Below are positions 36,646 through 45,894 of a stretch of DNA of 64,000 nt, piece by piece. The stretch lies in assembly GCF_900116895.1 (NCBI RefSeq), contig NZ_FPCF01000001.1, positions 558,001 through 622,000 on the forward strand. Direction: 5' to 3'. The position numbers and the translations under genes were made by a program. Position 1 is the first letter of the stretch. Each line of letters opens with the position of its first letter. The notes beneath the pieces were generated by a model that worked only from the letters and a program-made list of their open reading frames with translations, searched no databases and was not told the origin of the DNA. The stretch comes from Pseudidiomarina donghaiensis (GTDB taxonomy: Bacteria; Pseudomonadota; Gammaproteobacteria; Enterobacterales; Alteromonadaceae).

Positions 36646-36805
36646 CGATTTTGCTCCACGTTTTACAGATAGTTTTATCAGATATTATTTGTCGCGTAGT
36701 TTAGCATTGTTTGTGGCGAGGCGGCACCTTGCGTTATCATGTTCATCTTATTTTTACTGCCACTTTATTCGTAGCCGCCATGCAGTTAGACAGGAGCACC
36801 CGTGC

Positions 36806-38203
36806 ATGTTGAAAGTTTTTAATACGTTAACCCGCCAAAAAGAAGCGTTTAAGCCAATTACGCCAGGTGAAGTAAAATTATACGTGTGTGGGGTAACGAT
36901 TTATGACTACTGTCACATTGGGCATGCTCGCACCTACGTAGCCTTCGATGTTGTGGTGCGTTATTTACGAGAGCGCGGTTATAACGTCAAATATGTGCGA
37001 AATATTACCGACGTTGATGACAAAATCATTCGCCGCGCGGCAGAAAACAACGAAGCCATTGATGCAGTAACCAAACGTTTTACGCAAGCAATGCACGATG
37101 ATTTTGATGCGTTGAATTTGTTGCGCCCCGATGTAGAGCCAACAGTTACTGGGCATATGGGCGATATTATTGCCATGATTGAAACACTGATTGCCAACGG
37201 CAACGCCTACATCGCCAATGACGGTGATGTGCTGTTTGATGTCAGTACGTTTGATAATTATGGCAAGCTAAGCCGCCAAAACTTAGAACAACTGCAAGCT
37301 GGCGCTCGTGTAGAAGTCACTGATAACAAGCAAGACCCACTCGATTTTGTGTTGTGGAAACAAGCTAAAGCCGGTGAGCCAAGTTGGCCGTCACCGTGGG
37401 GCGATGGCCGCCCAGGTTGGCACATTGAATGTTCAGCCATGAACAAGCGCCATTTGGGTGATAATTTTGATATTCATGGTGGTGGCTCGGATTTAATTTT
37501 CCCGCACCACGAGAACGAAGTTGCGCAAAGCTGCTGCGCCAACCAAAGTAACTATGTGAATTACTGGATGCACAGCGGCATGGTGCAAGTAGACGAAGTG
37601 AAAATGTCCAAGTCATTGGGTAATTTCTTCACTATTCGTGACGTGTTGGCGCAGTACGACGCGGAAACTGTGCGATATTTCTTGTTGTCGAGCCACTATC
37701 GCTCGCAATTGAACTATTCTAAAGAAAATCTAGACCAAGCACGTGCAGGTTTAGAGCGTTTGTACACAGCATTGCGCGATGCGCCAATGGGTGACGACAA
37801 TAGCGAGCGCAATATCGCACAAACCGAAAGCTTCGCGACGCGCTTCAATGCGGCCATGGATGACGACTTTAACGTACCCGAAGCCATGTCCGTATTATTT
37901 GAGTTAGCGCGCGAAGTCAATCGTGCCGTTGCTGCTGAACCCGAAAAAGCCGCCGCATTTGCCGCTGAACTAAAGCACTTAGGTAGCGTGCTTGGCTTTT
38001 TGCAGCAAGCCCCAGAGCAGTATTTACAAGGTGGCGCCGGCGACGACGAAGAGGTGGCAAAAATTGAAGCATTGATCACTGAGCGTAACGATGCGCGCGC
38101 CGCCAAAGACTGGGCACGGGCTGACGCCGCTCGCGATGCGTTAAAAGCAATGAATATTGAATTAGAAGACAGTGCAACCGGCACCAAGTGGCGCCGCATC
38201 TAA
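36806..38203 (+). CDS. cysS: Cysteinyl-tRNA synthetase
   Basis: A 465-residue class I synthetase. HIGH is at 37-40 ([12 protein letters not shown]), the zinc site includes C28 and the later GWHIECSAM and HHENE segments, and the KMSKS loop reads VKMSKSLGN. It charges tRNA-Cys. The ATG at 36806 gives the standard [13 protein letters not shown] start, with AGGAG about ten bases upstream; longer in-frame starts to 36689 lack family support. A heptamer-type repeat begins eight bases after the stop. Confidence 0.96.
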   Translation: MLKVFNTLTRQKEAFKPITPGEVKLYVCGVTIYDYCHIGHARTYVAFDVVVRYLRERGYNVKYVRNITDVDDKIIRRAAENNEAIDAVTKRFTQAMHDDFDALNLLRPDVEPTVTGHMGDIIAMIETLIANGNAYIANDGDVLFDVSTFDNYGKLSRQNLEQLQAGARVEVTDNKQDPLDFVLWKQAKAGEPSWPSPWGDGRPGWHIECSAMNKRHLGDNFDIHGGGSDLIFPHHENEVAQSCCANQSNYVNYWMHSGMVQVDEVKMSKSLGNFFTIRDVLAQYDAETVRYFLLSSHYRSQLNYSKENLDQARAGLERLYTALRDAPMGDDNSERNIAQTESFATRFNAAMDDDFNVPEAMSVLFELAREVNRAVAAEPEKAAAFAAELKHLGSVLGFLQQAPEQYLQGGAGDDEEVAKIEALITERNDARAAKDWARADAARDALKAMNIELEDSATGTKWRRI

Positions 38204-38211
38204 ATTAAAAA

Positions 38212-38320
38212 CCGTTGTTCGTGCGCGCTTCGCGCTGTTCGTTATTCGTACGCTTCGCTATTCGAACAGCGAAGCGCACCAACAGCGAAGCGCACGAATA
38301 ACGAATAACGAATAACGAAG
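38212..38320. repeat. Palindromic heptamer-type intergenic repeat, copy B2
   Basis: It starts CCGTTGTTCGT, the same opening as copy B1 after fabV. The left arm has GCGCTTCGCGCTGTTCG, GTTATTCGTACGCTTCGC and TATTCG; the right arm has CGAACAGCGAAGCGCA, a second AACAGCGAAGCGCACG, and 3.7 tandem copies of ACGAATA (38294-38319). The arms can pair into a long stem. It ends 15 bases before the M17 peptidase start. Confidence 0.8.
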
Positions 38321-38334
38321 TTAAAGAGGTACTT

Positions 38335-39867
38335 ATGGCTTTTCCAACAGTAAGCGTATTTGACAGTTATGCCGCTACCGCTAGTGGCGATTTCGATGCC
38401 GTGATTTTATTAGGCGACTTTGAAAGTGAAATTCCGGACGATTTTAGTGACTATGTGGCGCAAGCGCAGCAAATGGATGCGCGCGTGGGTAAACAAGCAT
38501 TATTAGTGCCGGCAGATGTTGCGGGAGGGCGTTTAATTGTGGCTCCAACAGGGCCGCTAGCACCAGATTACAACGATGTACGTTGCGTGGCTGAAGCCGC
38601 GGGCGCAGCAGCGCGTATTGCACAGCAAGCGGGCGTCAGCAAACCATTATTGATTGTTTTTGGTGTGCCACATGAGGCGCGTTACGGGCAAGCCGAAGCC
38701 GTTGCTTATTGGGGTGTTTGCCAGGCCTTGTATGAGCCGCTAGAAGCGCGTGAGCATCATGGCGAAGAACAGCTCGAAACAGTCACTGAAATTGGCATTG
38801 TCGGTGCACTTGACGAACAATGGCTGCAAGCCGTTGAAGCGGGTAAGCGTGTCGCGCGCGACCTAGCAGGTACAGAGCCTGAGCGTATGGCACCGCCGCG
38901 TTTTGCTGAGTATTGCCAACAAGCGTTTGCGCATACGCCAGTACGGGTAACGGTGATTGACGACGTGCAACAGTTGCAACACGAATACCCATTGCTAATG
39001 GCAGTGGCGCGGGCGTCGTTAGGTGTTGAGCGCCATCACCCGTGTGTGGTGCGTTTGGAATACAAAGCACCTGCCGCTGAGCAAACTTTAATGTTTGCTG
39101 GCAAAGGTATTGTGTATGACACCGGCGGCGCTGATGTTAAAACCGGTGGCCATATGGCGGGTATGAGCCGTGACAAGGGCGGCGCTGCAGGTGTAGCCGG
39201 TTTTGTGAAGACGGTTGCAGAAATGCGCCCTGAAACGGTCAGTGTTGTGGCTGAGCTGGGCGTGGTGCGCAACAGTATTGGCGCCGATGCGTTTGTTGCT
39301 GACGAAATTATTACTGGCCATAGCGGCGTGCGCGTGCGCATTGGTAACACCGATGCCGAAGGCCGTTTAGTGTTAGCTGATTTGCTCTCACATTTGCGCG
39401 CAGAAGCGCATGACTACCCGAATCCGCAATTATTCAGTGTAGCCACGCTTACGGGCCATGCCGCCTTGGCTAAAGGGCCTTACACGGCGCTGATCCCGAA
39501 TGGCCCAGCACGCGTAGAAGAATTGTCCGAAAAATTGTGGGAAGCCGGCGAAGTTTACGGCGACCCAACTGAAATTTCTTGGTCGCGTCGAGAAGACTAT
39601 CATTTTGTTCGTGCGCGTACCAAAGCGGACGATACGCTATCAAGTAACAATGGGCCGTCGGCAACAACTGCGCGTGGGCATCAGTTCCCAGCCGCGTTTT
39701 TAGCAATTGCTTCTGGCTTAGATAAACATGGCAATGACAGTCAACAGCCACTACCTTATGTGCATGTCGATATTGCCGGTAGCGGTGTTGAAGGTGGTGA
39801 TTGGCAGCATGGTAAGCCAACCGCGGCACCAGTGACTTGTTTTGCGGGTTGTTACCTTCATCAATAA
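38335..39867 (+). CDS. M17-family leucyl aminopeptidase-like metallopeptidase
   Basis: A 510-residue cytosolic M17 peptidase. The two-metal site is intact: GKGIVYDTGG (Lys and Asp), MSRDKGGAAGV (Asp, with a Lys equivalent) and NTDAEGRLVLADLL (Asp, Glu and the catalytic Arg). The N-terminal macro-like domain is present (VAPTGPLAPDYNDV). It removes N-terminal residues from peptides. Sequence around the active site (YDTGGADVKTGGHMAGM) differs from classic PepA (FDSGGISIKP), so it is a separate subfamily. AGAGG precedes the ATG. Confidence 0.88.
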   Translation: MAFPTVSVFDSYAATASGDFDAVILLGDFESEIPDDFSDYVAQAQQMDARVGKQALLVPADVAGGRLIVAPTGPLAPDYNDVRCVAEAAGAAARIAQQAGVSKPLLIVFGVPHEARYGQAEAVAYWGVCQALYEPLEAREHHGEEQLETVTEIGIVGALDEQWLQAVEAGKRVARDLAGTEPERMAPPRFAEYCQQAFAHTPVRVTVIDDVQQLQHEYPLLMAVARASLGVERHHPCVVRLEYKAPAAEQTLMFAGKGIVYDTGGADVKTGGHMAGMSRDKGGAAGVAGFVKTVAEMRPETVSVVAELGVVRNSIGADAFVADEIITGHSGVRVRIGNTDAEGRLVLADLLSHLRAEAHDYPNPQLFSVATLTGHAALAKGPYTALIPNGPARVEELSEKLWEAGEVYGDPTEISWSRREDYHFVRARTKADDTLSSNNGPSATTARGHQFPAAFLAIASGLDKHGNDSQQPLPYVHVDIAGSGVEGGDWQHGKPTAAPVTCFAGCYLHQ

Positions 39868-39890
39868 GGTTCACCAGTAGGAGATACTCA

Positions 39891-40742
39891 ATGCGTGGTT
39901 TGAAATTTGGTTTAATCAGTTTACTTTTCTGTTTCGGCATGGCCAGTGCTCATGCGCAAGCCAACATGGATGACGTGGAAATTAAAGCCACGCAACTAAG
40001 TGATCGTGTGTACATGCTTACCGGCATGGGCGGCAATATTGGCGTGTATGTCGGTGAAGACGGTGTAGTGATGGTCGATGCGCAGTATAAAGGGCTTGCT
40101 GATAAAATTATGGCAGCTATAGCTGAGCTTTCTGATCAACCTATCAAAAGCCTGATCAATACCCATTTTCATGGTGACCACACGGGCAATAATGCCCCTT
40201 TCGCACGCAAAGGCGTACGTGTGATTGCCCATGAAAATGTGAAAACGCGTTTAGCCGCAAATGAGAAGTTTGATCAAGACGGCTTGCCGACGGTGACATT
40301 CGATAACCGTTTGGAAGTGGCAAGTGGTGCTGCAAGTTTGAAGCTGCAGCATTACCCTGAGGGCCATACCGACGGTGACGTAGTTGTTTGGTTTCCAAAC
40401 GCCAATGTGATTCATGCCGGTGACTTATTCTTTGTCGACCGTTTTCCGTTTATTGATTTGAACGCAGGCGGTAACGTGCAAGGCTATATTGATAATGTGC
40501 GTGCCGTTATTGATAGTATTGATGGTGAGACTCAGATCATTCCTGGCCACGGCACGCTTTCAAAGCGTTCAGATTGGCTACGGTTAGTACACATGATTGA
40601 AGCCACACGCGAAGAAGTTATGACTATGAAAGAGCAGGGTCTAACCGAAGACCAAGCGGTAGAACAAGGCTTAAGTGCTCAGTGGAAAGACTGGTCATGG
40701 AGCTTTATCAACGAAGAGCGCTGGATTCGCACACTCTACTGA
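39891..40742 (+). CDS. Secreted MBL-fold metallo-hydrolase
   Basis: A 283-residue protein with a signal peptide (cleavage near ASAHA-QA, about residue 22) and a metallo-beta-lactamase fold. The zinc motif is THFHGDHTGN, with later ligands in YPEGHTDGD, HAGDLFF and IPGHG. It resembles subclass-B-like and cyclase-type periplasmic hydrolases. The substrate cannot be read from sequence, and beta-lactamase activity is not implied. AGGAG is well placed for the ATG at 39891. It follows the M17 gene by 23 bases and may be co-transcribed. Confidence 0.85.
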   Translation: MRGLKFGLISLLFCFGMASAHAQANMDDVEIKATQLSDRVYMLTGMGGNIGVYVGEDGVVMVDAQYKGLADKIMAAIAELSDQPIKSLINTHFHGDHTGNNAPFARKGVRVIAHENVKTRLAANEKFDQDGLPTVTFDNRLEVASGAASLKLQHYPEGHTDGDVVVWFPNANVIHAGDLFFVDRFPFIDLNAGGNVQGYIDNVRAVIDSIDGETQIIPGHGTLSKRSDWLRLVHMIEATREEVMTMKEQGLTEDQAVEQGLSAQWKDWSWSFINEERWIRTLY

Positions 40743-40771
40743 TAGTTATTTATTGACTGAACGCGAAAATA

Positions 40772-40798
40772 GAAACACCGGCTTTAAGCCGGTGTTTC
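40772..40798. terminator. Bidirectional terminator between convergent genes
   Basis: A near-perfect palindrome: GAAACACCGGCTT and AAGCCGGTGTTTC around a single central base. It lies after the MBL gene and includes the last base of the thioesterase stop codon, so it can end both convergent transcripts. Confidence 0.75.
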
Positions 40799-41182
40799 TA
40801 TAGGTAATGCATCTAATTCGGCTTTGGTTTTGCCGTGGGCTTGTGGGGTGCGAGTTTCTGGATCAATGTGTACAAAGACAATGTCGTCGGCCACGCAGAT
40901 ATTTTGTTTGGTTTGTTTGTTACGTACCACACAGGTAACGGTAACTGAGGTTTTACCGACCTTTTTGACACCTAAGCCAAACTCCACCACATCGCCTTGG
41001 TAGGCTGATGTTTCAAAGCTAATGGCGCCAATGTGCTTTGTAACTAAGCTTTTGGCGTCTAGTTGGCAAGCGGCAAAAATGTACGCTTCTTCGTCTATCC
41101 ATTCAAGAATACGGCCACCAAACAGTGAGCCCGCAAAATTTAGGTCATTCGGCATAACTAAGCGGCGAGATAAAAAGCGCAT
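40784..41182 (-). CDS. Acyl-CoA thioesterase, YciA-like hotdog fold
   Basis: A 132-residue hotdog thioesterase. The conserved segment NFAGSLFGGRILEWIDEEAY carries the catalytic Asp of the YciA/BACH group, followed by GAISFETSAYQGDVVEF. It hydrolyses acyl-CoA esters; chain-length preference is not visible. It is a single-domain form of usual length and ends inside a bidirectional hairpin shared with the MBL gene. Confidence 0.87.
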   Translation of the reverse strand: MRFLSRRLVMPNDLNFAGSLFGGRILEWIDEEAYIFAACQLDAKSLVTKHIGAISFETSAYQGDVVEFGLGVKKVGKTSVTVTCVVRNKQTKQNICVADDIVFVHIDPETRTPQAHGKTKAELDALPIETPA

Positions 41183-41237
41183 GTCGATTCACTCCGTGTG
41201 CAAGATTTGTGCGCTTAGTATAACCGATTAGCGCCAC

Positions 41238-43529
41238 TTACTGTAAGTGGCGCTTGAAAAAGTCGGCGATCATTCGATAGCGGTGAATACTTGCTTCGCG
41301 GCCACGTATTCCGTGCGCTTTGCCCGGATAGGCCATCATCTCGAACGGTAACATCGATTGTTGCAATCGGTGCGTAAGGCGGGCCGTGTGGGTGTACAAC
41401 ACGTTGTCATCAGCCATACCATGATATATCAACAAGGGGCGTTCTAACTGGTCAGCATAGGTAAGCACGTCTGCCTGTCGATAGCCTTCGGGGTTATCTT
41501 GTGGGGTGCCCATGTACCGCTCAGTGTAATGAGTATCGTACAACGCCCAGTCAGTTACCGGCGCGCCGGCAACGCTAGCGCTATATAATTCTGGTGCGCG
41601 CAGTATCATATGCAACGCCATATAGCCGCCGTAGCTGTGGCCAAATACACCGATTCTGTTGGCGTTAACATAAGGCTGTTTGGCAAGCCACTGTGTGCCA
41701 AGCTTTTGGTCGGCAAGTTCAAGTTGAGCAAGCTCACGATAAATACCGGCCTCAAATTGACGGCCACGGTTGCCAGTACCACGGTTATCAAGTTTAAACA
41801 CCACATAACCTTGTTGAACTAAATACTGCGTAAAATAATCGCCCCAGCTGTTGGTTACACGTTGCGCACGCGGGCCGCCATAAACCATGACAATGGCTGG
41901 GTGGCTTTGGTTGTCAGCAATTTGCTTGGGTTTATTGACTTGATAATACAAACGTTGGCCGTCGGCTGCGGTTAAATGGCCAAATTCTGGGTAGCTCCAG
42001 GTGGCCAAAAACGGTGCAATGGGATGATTTTGATCAAGCCGGTTTTCGTGTAACCATGCATTGCGTTGGCCGGTTGGGCCATGCAGACTAACCTGTGGTG
42101 GTTGGCGCGCACTTGAGAAATAGTCAATATAACTGCGGCCGTCGGCAGCAAAGTGCACAGTGTGCATACCCTCGCGAGTGCTGAGTTGGCTTGGCTGACC
42201 AGGGCTGCTGGTGGTCAAATTGGCACGGTACAAATGGCGTTCAATGGGTGACGCTTTGCGCCCGGTAAAATAAATGACACCGGTAATTTCATCAACATGA
42301 CTAAGCTCATCCACCATCCAATCACCGCTAGTTAGCTGGCGAATTAAGCTGCCGTCGGTGCGATACAAGTATAAGTGCTTATAGCCACTGCGCTCAGAAG
42401 CCCAAATAAAATGACGGCTGTCATTCATAAAGTGCAGATCATCATGAAGGTTTATCCAGGTTGAGCTGCTTTCTTCAAGTACAGTTTTAGCGGTTGTCGA
42501 TGTCAGCTCATGAATAAACAAGGTGAGCTTGTTTTGTGGGCGGTTTTGCCATTGGTAGGCAACGCCTTGGCTGTTTGGTAGCCAGTTGACGCGGGTTAAA
42601 TAGCCATCACCTAAGCGCGCTAAGTTCAGCCATTGTATAACGGGCGAAGCCTGCTCATCGGCGTTAGCGTCAGCCTCGCCGTTAGTTGGCTGAGGCAACG
42701 CCAAAATGCCGAGCTCTACCGCTGCATTATTGGTGCCAGACATTGGGTAACGCTGTTCAACGAGTTCGGTACGGTCTGCATACACATCAACGCGTTGTTT
42801 TATGTCGACAGGGCTTAAATTAACCCGAGTGAGTGCTATATGGTTTTCATTTGGGCTCCACCAGTAGCCCGTCATACGCTTCATTTCTTCTTGGGCCACA
42901 AATTCGGCGGTAGCGAATTGCTCGGTAGAATTTTGCCGCTGCGTTAACTGCGTCGTCGTAGCTGTTTTTAAATCAACTACATATAAATTGTAGTCATGCA
43001 CATAGCTGACAAAATTGCCTTGCGGTGAAAATCGACTGTCGGTCGCAAAAACATTGTCATCGGTTAACTGAGTGACTTCGGCACTGGCAATATCGAACAA
43101 AAATAATTGACCGTTTAGCGGAAATAGTAATTTTTCGCTGGTCGGTGACCACTGATAATTCACGATGCCGCTGGCCGCTATGCGCAGACGCTCTCGACGT
43201 GCTTTTTCTTCGGCCGAGAGTTGGCTGGTGTTTGGCATTAAATCATTTGCGGCAACAAGACGCTGATGGCTATTTTCGCGTACGTTATATAACCATAAGT
43301 CCTGAACGTTTGGTTGGGTTTCTGAGCCGGCAAGGTAACTCACGTGAAGGCCACTTGGCGCGAACTGGATGGCTTGCGGCGCGGCGGTAGTTAAATTGGG
43401 GGCAGAAAAAATTCGCTCAATCGTCAGCTGCTCGTTTGCGGCTGACGCTGGTGTTGACGATTGCGCATGCGTTGCTGTGGTTGCTGCAAGCAGCAAAACC
43501 ATGGCAAAAACTAACTTCGTAAAACGCAT
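41238..43529 (-). CDS. Secreted S9 dipeptidyl peptidase IV-like protease
   Basis: A 763-residue protein with a signal peptide (cleavage after THA, about residue 22), an eight-bladed DPP4 N-terminal propeller and a C-terminal alpha/beta hydrolase. The nucleophile is in GHSYGGYMAL (near residue 630), the acid is in HGMADDNV and the base in GKAHGIRG. The glutamate pair of DPP4 is suggested by FVAQEEMKRMTGYWWSP. It should release N-terminal X-Pro dipeptides in the periplasm or outside. It lies downstream of the TonB receptor but behind a terminator. Confidence 0.9.
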   Translation of the reverse strand: MRFTKLVFAMVLLLAATTATHAQSSTPASAANEQLTIERIFSAPNLTTAAPQAIQFAPSGLHVSYLAGSETQPNVQDLWLYNVRENSHQRLVAANDLMPNTSQLSAEEKARRERLRIAASGIVNYQWSPTSEKLLFPLNGQLFLFDIASAEVTQLTDDNVFATDSRFSPQGNFVSYVHDYNLYVVDLKTATTTQLTQRQNSTEQFATAEFVAQEEMKRMTGYWWSPNENHIALTRVNLSPVDIKQRVDVYADRTELVEQRYPMSGTNNAAVELGILALPQPTNGEADANADEQASPVIQWLNLARLGDGYLTRVNWLPNSQGVAYQWQNRPQNKLTLFIHELTSTTAKTVLEESSSTWINLHDDLHFMNDSRHFIWASERSGYKHLYLYRTDGSLIRQLTSGDWMVDELSHVDEITGVIYFTGRKASPIERHLYRANLTTSSPGQPSQLSTREGMHTVHFAADGRSYIDYFSSARQPPQVSLHGPTGQRNAWLHENRLDQNHPIAPFLATWSYPEFGHLTAADGQRLYYQVNKPKQIADNQSHPAIVMVYGGPRAQRVTNSWGDYFTQYLVQQGYVVFKLDNRGTGNRGRQFEAGIYRELAQLELADQKLGTQWLAKQPYVNANRIGVFGHSYGGYMALHMILRAPELYSASVAGAPVTDWALYDTHYTERYMGTPQDNPEGYRQADVLTYADQLERPLLIYHGMADDNVLYTHTARLTHRLQQSMLPFEMMAYPGKAHGIRGREASIHRYRMIADFFKRHLQ

Positions 43530-43545
43530 AAACGTATGCCTATAT

Positions 43546-43584
43546 AAAAAAATATGCTGTCAGTTTATCAAAGCTGACAGCATA
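43546..43584 (-). terminator. Intrinsic terminator after the TonB receptor gene
   Basis: On the minus strand a perfect 11-bp stem, TATGCTGTCAG / CTGACAGCATA with a ten-base loop, is followed by seven T. It sits between the receptor gene (ending 43621) and the DPP4-like gene (starting 43529), so the two are separate units. Confidence 0.88.
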
Positions 43585-43620
43585 CCTTGTTATAGTGCGG
43601 CAAACGGTGCGCTCAATGCG

Positions 43621-45753
43621 CTAGAATTCACCACGAAAGCCAATACTGAAGTTACGACCACGCATTGGTGCGTCGTCTTTTAAGAATGAGCTGTGTACAA
43701 ACGCTAATTCATCAGTGAGGTTTTCGGCTTTTAAGTACACGCTGGCGTTCATTGCGCTTAACGCAGCAGGGAACCAATTTAACTGTGCGTTCACCAAACC
43801 AAAGCCGTCGGTGACGGTTTCGTTGGTTGCGACACGGGTTTGGCTATTATGCCAGGTGTAGCCCAGTTTCGATTCCCAGTTGTTGCCTAAGTAGCGTAAT
43901 TCAGTACCAATTCGCTGGGCGGGAATGCGCGGCAGCGCTTCACCAGAGTCTCGGGTTTGGGCGCGTACGTAGTCACTAAAGCCGTGTAATTGCCAGTGGT
44001 CGTTAAAGCTGTAATAACCACTAAGCTCGTAACCGTAAAGCTTTACATCTTGCTGCACATAAGACACCACGGCTAAACCGTCGTCATGGTTATGCGCTTC
44101 ATCGCCGTGATCATCGTGCTCTAAATCGGCACTGTTTACACCGGTATAGCTCGCGAAGATATAATCGTTCACACGGTTGTAAAAAACGGTCCAGTCCATA
44201 TGAAATTTGTCGGTATCAATGTGCAACCCGAAGTCGAGGTTATTCGACTTTTCCAGTTGTACTGATGTTTCCCGAGGTTCAACGTGGTAAGCGTGTTCGT
44301 CTTCTTGGTGCAACGCATAGGCTAAACCAAGTTCATAGGTGCGCGTCGCTAAGTGGGCGCCGTTTGCTAGCAGTTCATTGGCCGAGGGCGCGCGTTGCGC
44401 ATGACTATAGTTGGCCGACAATTGCATGCCTGCTACCACTGGGTAAGTAAAACCAATTGAGGCCGATACTGGAGAATAGTGTTCGTCGTTAATCGCTACG
44501 TCATCAACACGCGCACCTAATTGCCAAGTCAAGTCGTGAATATCGCGCTCAAGCAACCAAAATACGCCATGTTTGTCGGTTGTCGATGCCGGGGTGTAGG
44601 CTTCTTCACCAAATGCATTTTGATCTTGGGTCAGGTAATGATAACCAACTGCGCCAAGCCAACCGCCAATGGGTACGTGGGTTAATTCCACGCGAAGCTC
44701 GTGCTGGCGATTGGTAAACGTGGTACTCGGGTTCGCGTCTTCTATTTCTTGGTGTTGATAATCTGTGAAACCATAGCGCAGGCTTGCTTTTTCAATACCC
44801 GATATCGGTTGATTCCACGCCCCTTGCACTTGAATACGGTTTTGCCACATGTCGGCATACGGGCCTGCTTCTTCAGTATGTTGCTCATTGGCATGCTCGC
44901 CGTCGTGCCCATCTTCGTGCCCGTGTTCGTCTTCATGACCGTGCGCATGACCAGGAATGCCATATTGTTGCTCTAAACGGCCGTACGCGACGCCCAAATA
45001 ACCTTGGTCAAATAAGTAACTGACCCCAATGTTGGCACCTTGCGCATCAATAAAGCTGTTCTCAATTTGGCCTGTGGTTTCACCTTCGTCATTGGTAAAC
45101 GTTGGCACGTCATAGTTATCGCTACGGCGCTTAAAGGCATCGAAATGCCACACAGTATTTTTGTGATCAGCACTAAATCCAAGTGAGCCTTCGCGTGAAT
45201 TGCTGGCCGTGTTAAAGGCGGTGTTGAAGAAGCCGCGATGACCGCCAACGGGTTCATGAGCAATGCGGTTATCAACAACGTTGACCACGCCGCCAATGGC
45301 GCCAGAGCCATACAGTAGGGTGGCTGGGCCGCGAAAAATCTCAATTTGTTCAGCAACTGAAGTTTCGGTGGCAATGGCGTGGTCAGGTGAACCACGCGAT
45401 ACGTCACCACTGTCAAGACCGTTCTGCAAAATTTTCACTCGCGGGCCATCAAGACCGCGCACGATAGGACTGCTAGCAACGCCCGCAAAGTGGGTCATAT
45501 TAATACCCGGTTCATGCGCAAGGGTCTCGCCTAATGTATGGGCTTGTTGTTCGCGCAGCTCATCGCCGGCAATAACAGTAATGGGTTGTGAAGACTCTAA
45601 TGCGGTGCGCTCTAATGGGCTAGCGGTCACTTTAATGATTTCGGTGTCTTGATGGGTGTGCTCTTGCATTTGTTCATCGGCGTGCGCTACTGACACGCTG
45701 ACAAAACTTGTTACCAATAATGCCAAAGGCTTTTTACGAAACTGCGATACCAT
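43621..45753 (-). CDS. znuD: TonB-dependent receptor, ZnuD-like zinc uptake
   Basis: A 710-residue outer-membrane receptor. It has a signal peptide to SVAHA, a plug domain (PITVIAGDELREQ, SSPIVRGLDGPRVKIL, GSPDHAIATE, EIFRGPATLLYGSGAIGGVVNVVD), and a beta-barrel ending in aromatic-F. Two His/Asp-rich loops, about residues 268-294 and 540-554, match the metal-capturing loops of ZnuD. A perfect Zur-type palindrome lies 40 bases upstream of the ATG, which strongly supports zinc uptake. The ATG at 45753 is preceded by GGAG at ten bases; a TTG six codons earlier is in frame. TonB-ExbBD are not in this window. Confidence 0.88.
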   Translation of the reverse strand: MVSQFRKKPLALLVTSFVSVSVAHADEQMQEHTHQDTEIIKVTASPLERTALESSQPITVIAGDELREQQAHTLGETLAHEPGINMTHFAGVASSPIVRGLDGPRVKILQNGLDSGDVSRGSPDHAIATETSVAEQIEIFRGPATLLYGSGAIGGVVNVVDNRIAHEPVGGHRGFFNTAFNTASNSREGSLGFSADHKNTVWHFDAFKRRSDNYDVPTFTNDEGETTGQIENSFIDAQGANIGVSYLFDQGYLGVAYGRLEQQYGIPGHAHGHEDEHGHEDGHDGEHANEQHTEEAGPYADMWQNRIQVQGAWNQPISGIEKASLRYGFTDYQHQEIEDANPSTTFTNRQHELRVELTHVPIGGWLGAVGYHYLTQDQNAFGEEAYTPASTTDKHGVFWLLERDIHDLTWQLGARVDDVAINDEHYSPVSASIGFTYPVVAGMQLSANYSHAQRAPSANELLANGAHLATRTYELGLAYALHQEDEHAYHVEPRETSVQLEKSNNLDFGLHIDTDKFHMDWTVFYNRVNDYIFASYTGVNSADLEHDDHGDEAHNHDDGLAVVSYVQQDVKLYGYELSGYYSFNDHWQLHGFSDYVRAQTRDSGEALPRIPAQRIGTELRYLGNNWESKLGYTWHNSQTRVATNETVTDGFGLVNAQLNWFPAALSAMNASVYLKAENLTDELAFVHSSFLKDDAPMRGRNFSIGFRGEF

Positions 45754-45792
45754 AACGATGAATCTCCGCAACTAAATTAAGCGCTTATGTAA

Positions 45793-45807
45793 TGTTATAA
45801 TATAACA
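45793..45807. promoter_or_regulatory. Zur box
   Basis: The 15-base perfect palindrome TGTTATAATATAACA matches the core of the gammaproteobacterial Zur consensus (GTTATAnTATAAC). It sits in the 141-bp region between the ZnuD-like receptor gene (minus strand) and the M28 peptidase gene (plus strand), 40 bases from the first and 87 from the second. It should repress at least the receptor when zinc is plentiful. Confidence 0.85.
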
Positions 45808-45894
45808 ATAGCGTAATTTATTATGGCTCGCAACGGGTGAGTTCAGTAAACTGGTTCGGAATTTTTAATTTTTTGACAAATGTGGATGTTAACT

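Noticed and set aside
38212-38320. Possible CRISPR-like array of short repeats
   Set aside because: Units are 7 bases with no unique spacers, the arms are inverted, and no cas genes are present.
39891-40742. Resistance beta-lactamase
   Set aside because: The MBL fold and HxHxDH motif are shared by many hydrolases, and nothing in the sequence points specifically to beta-lactam substrates.
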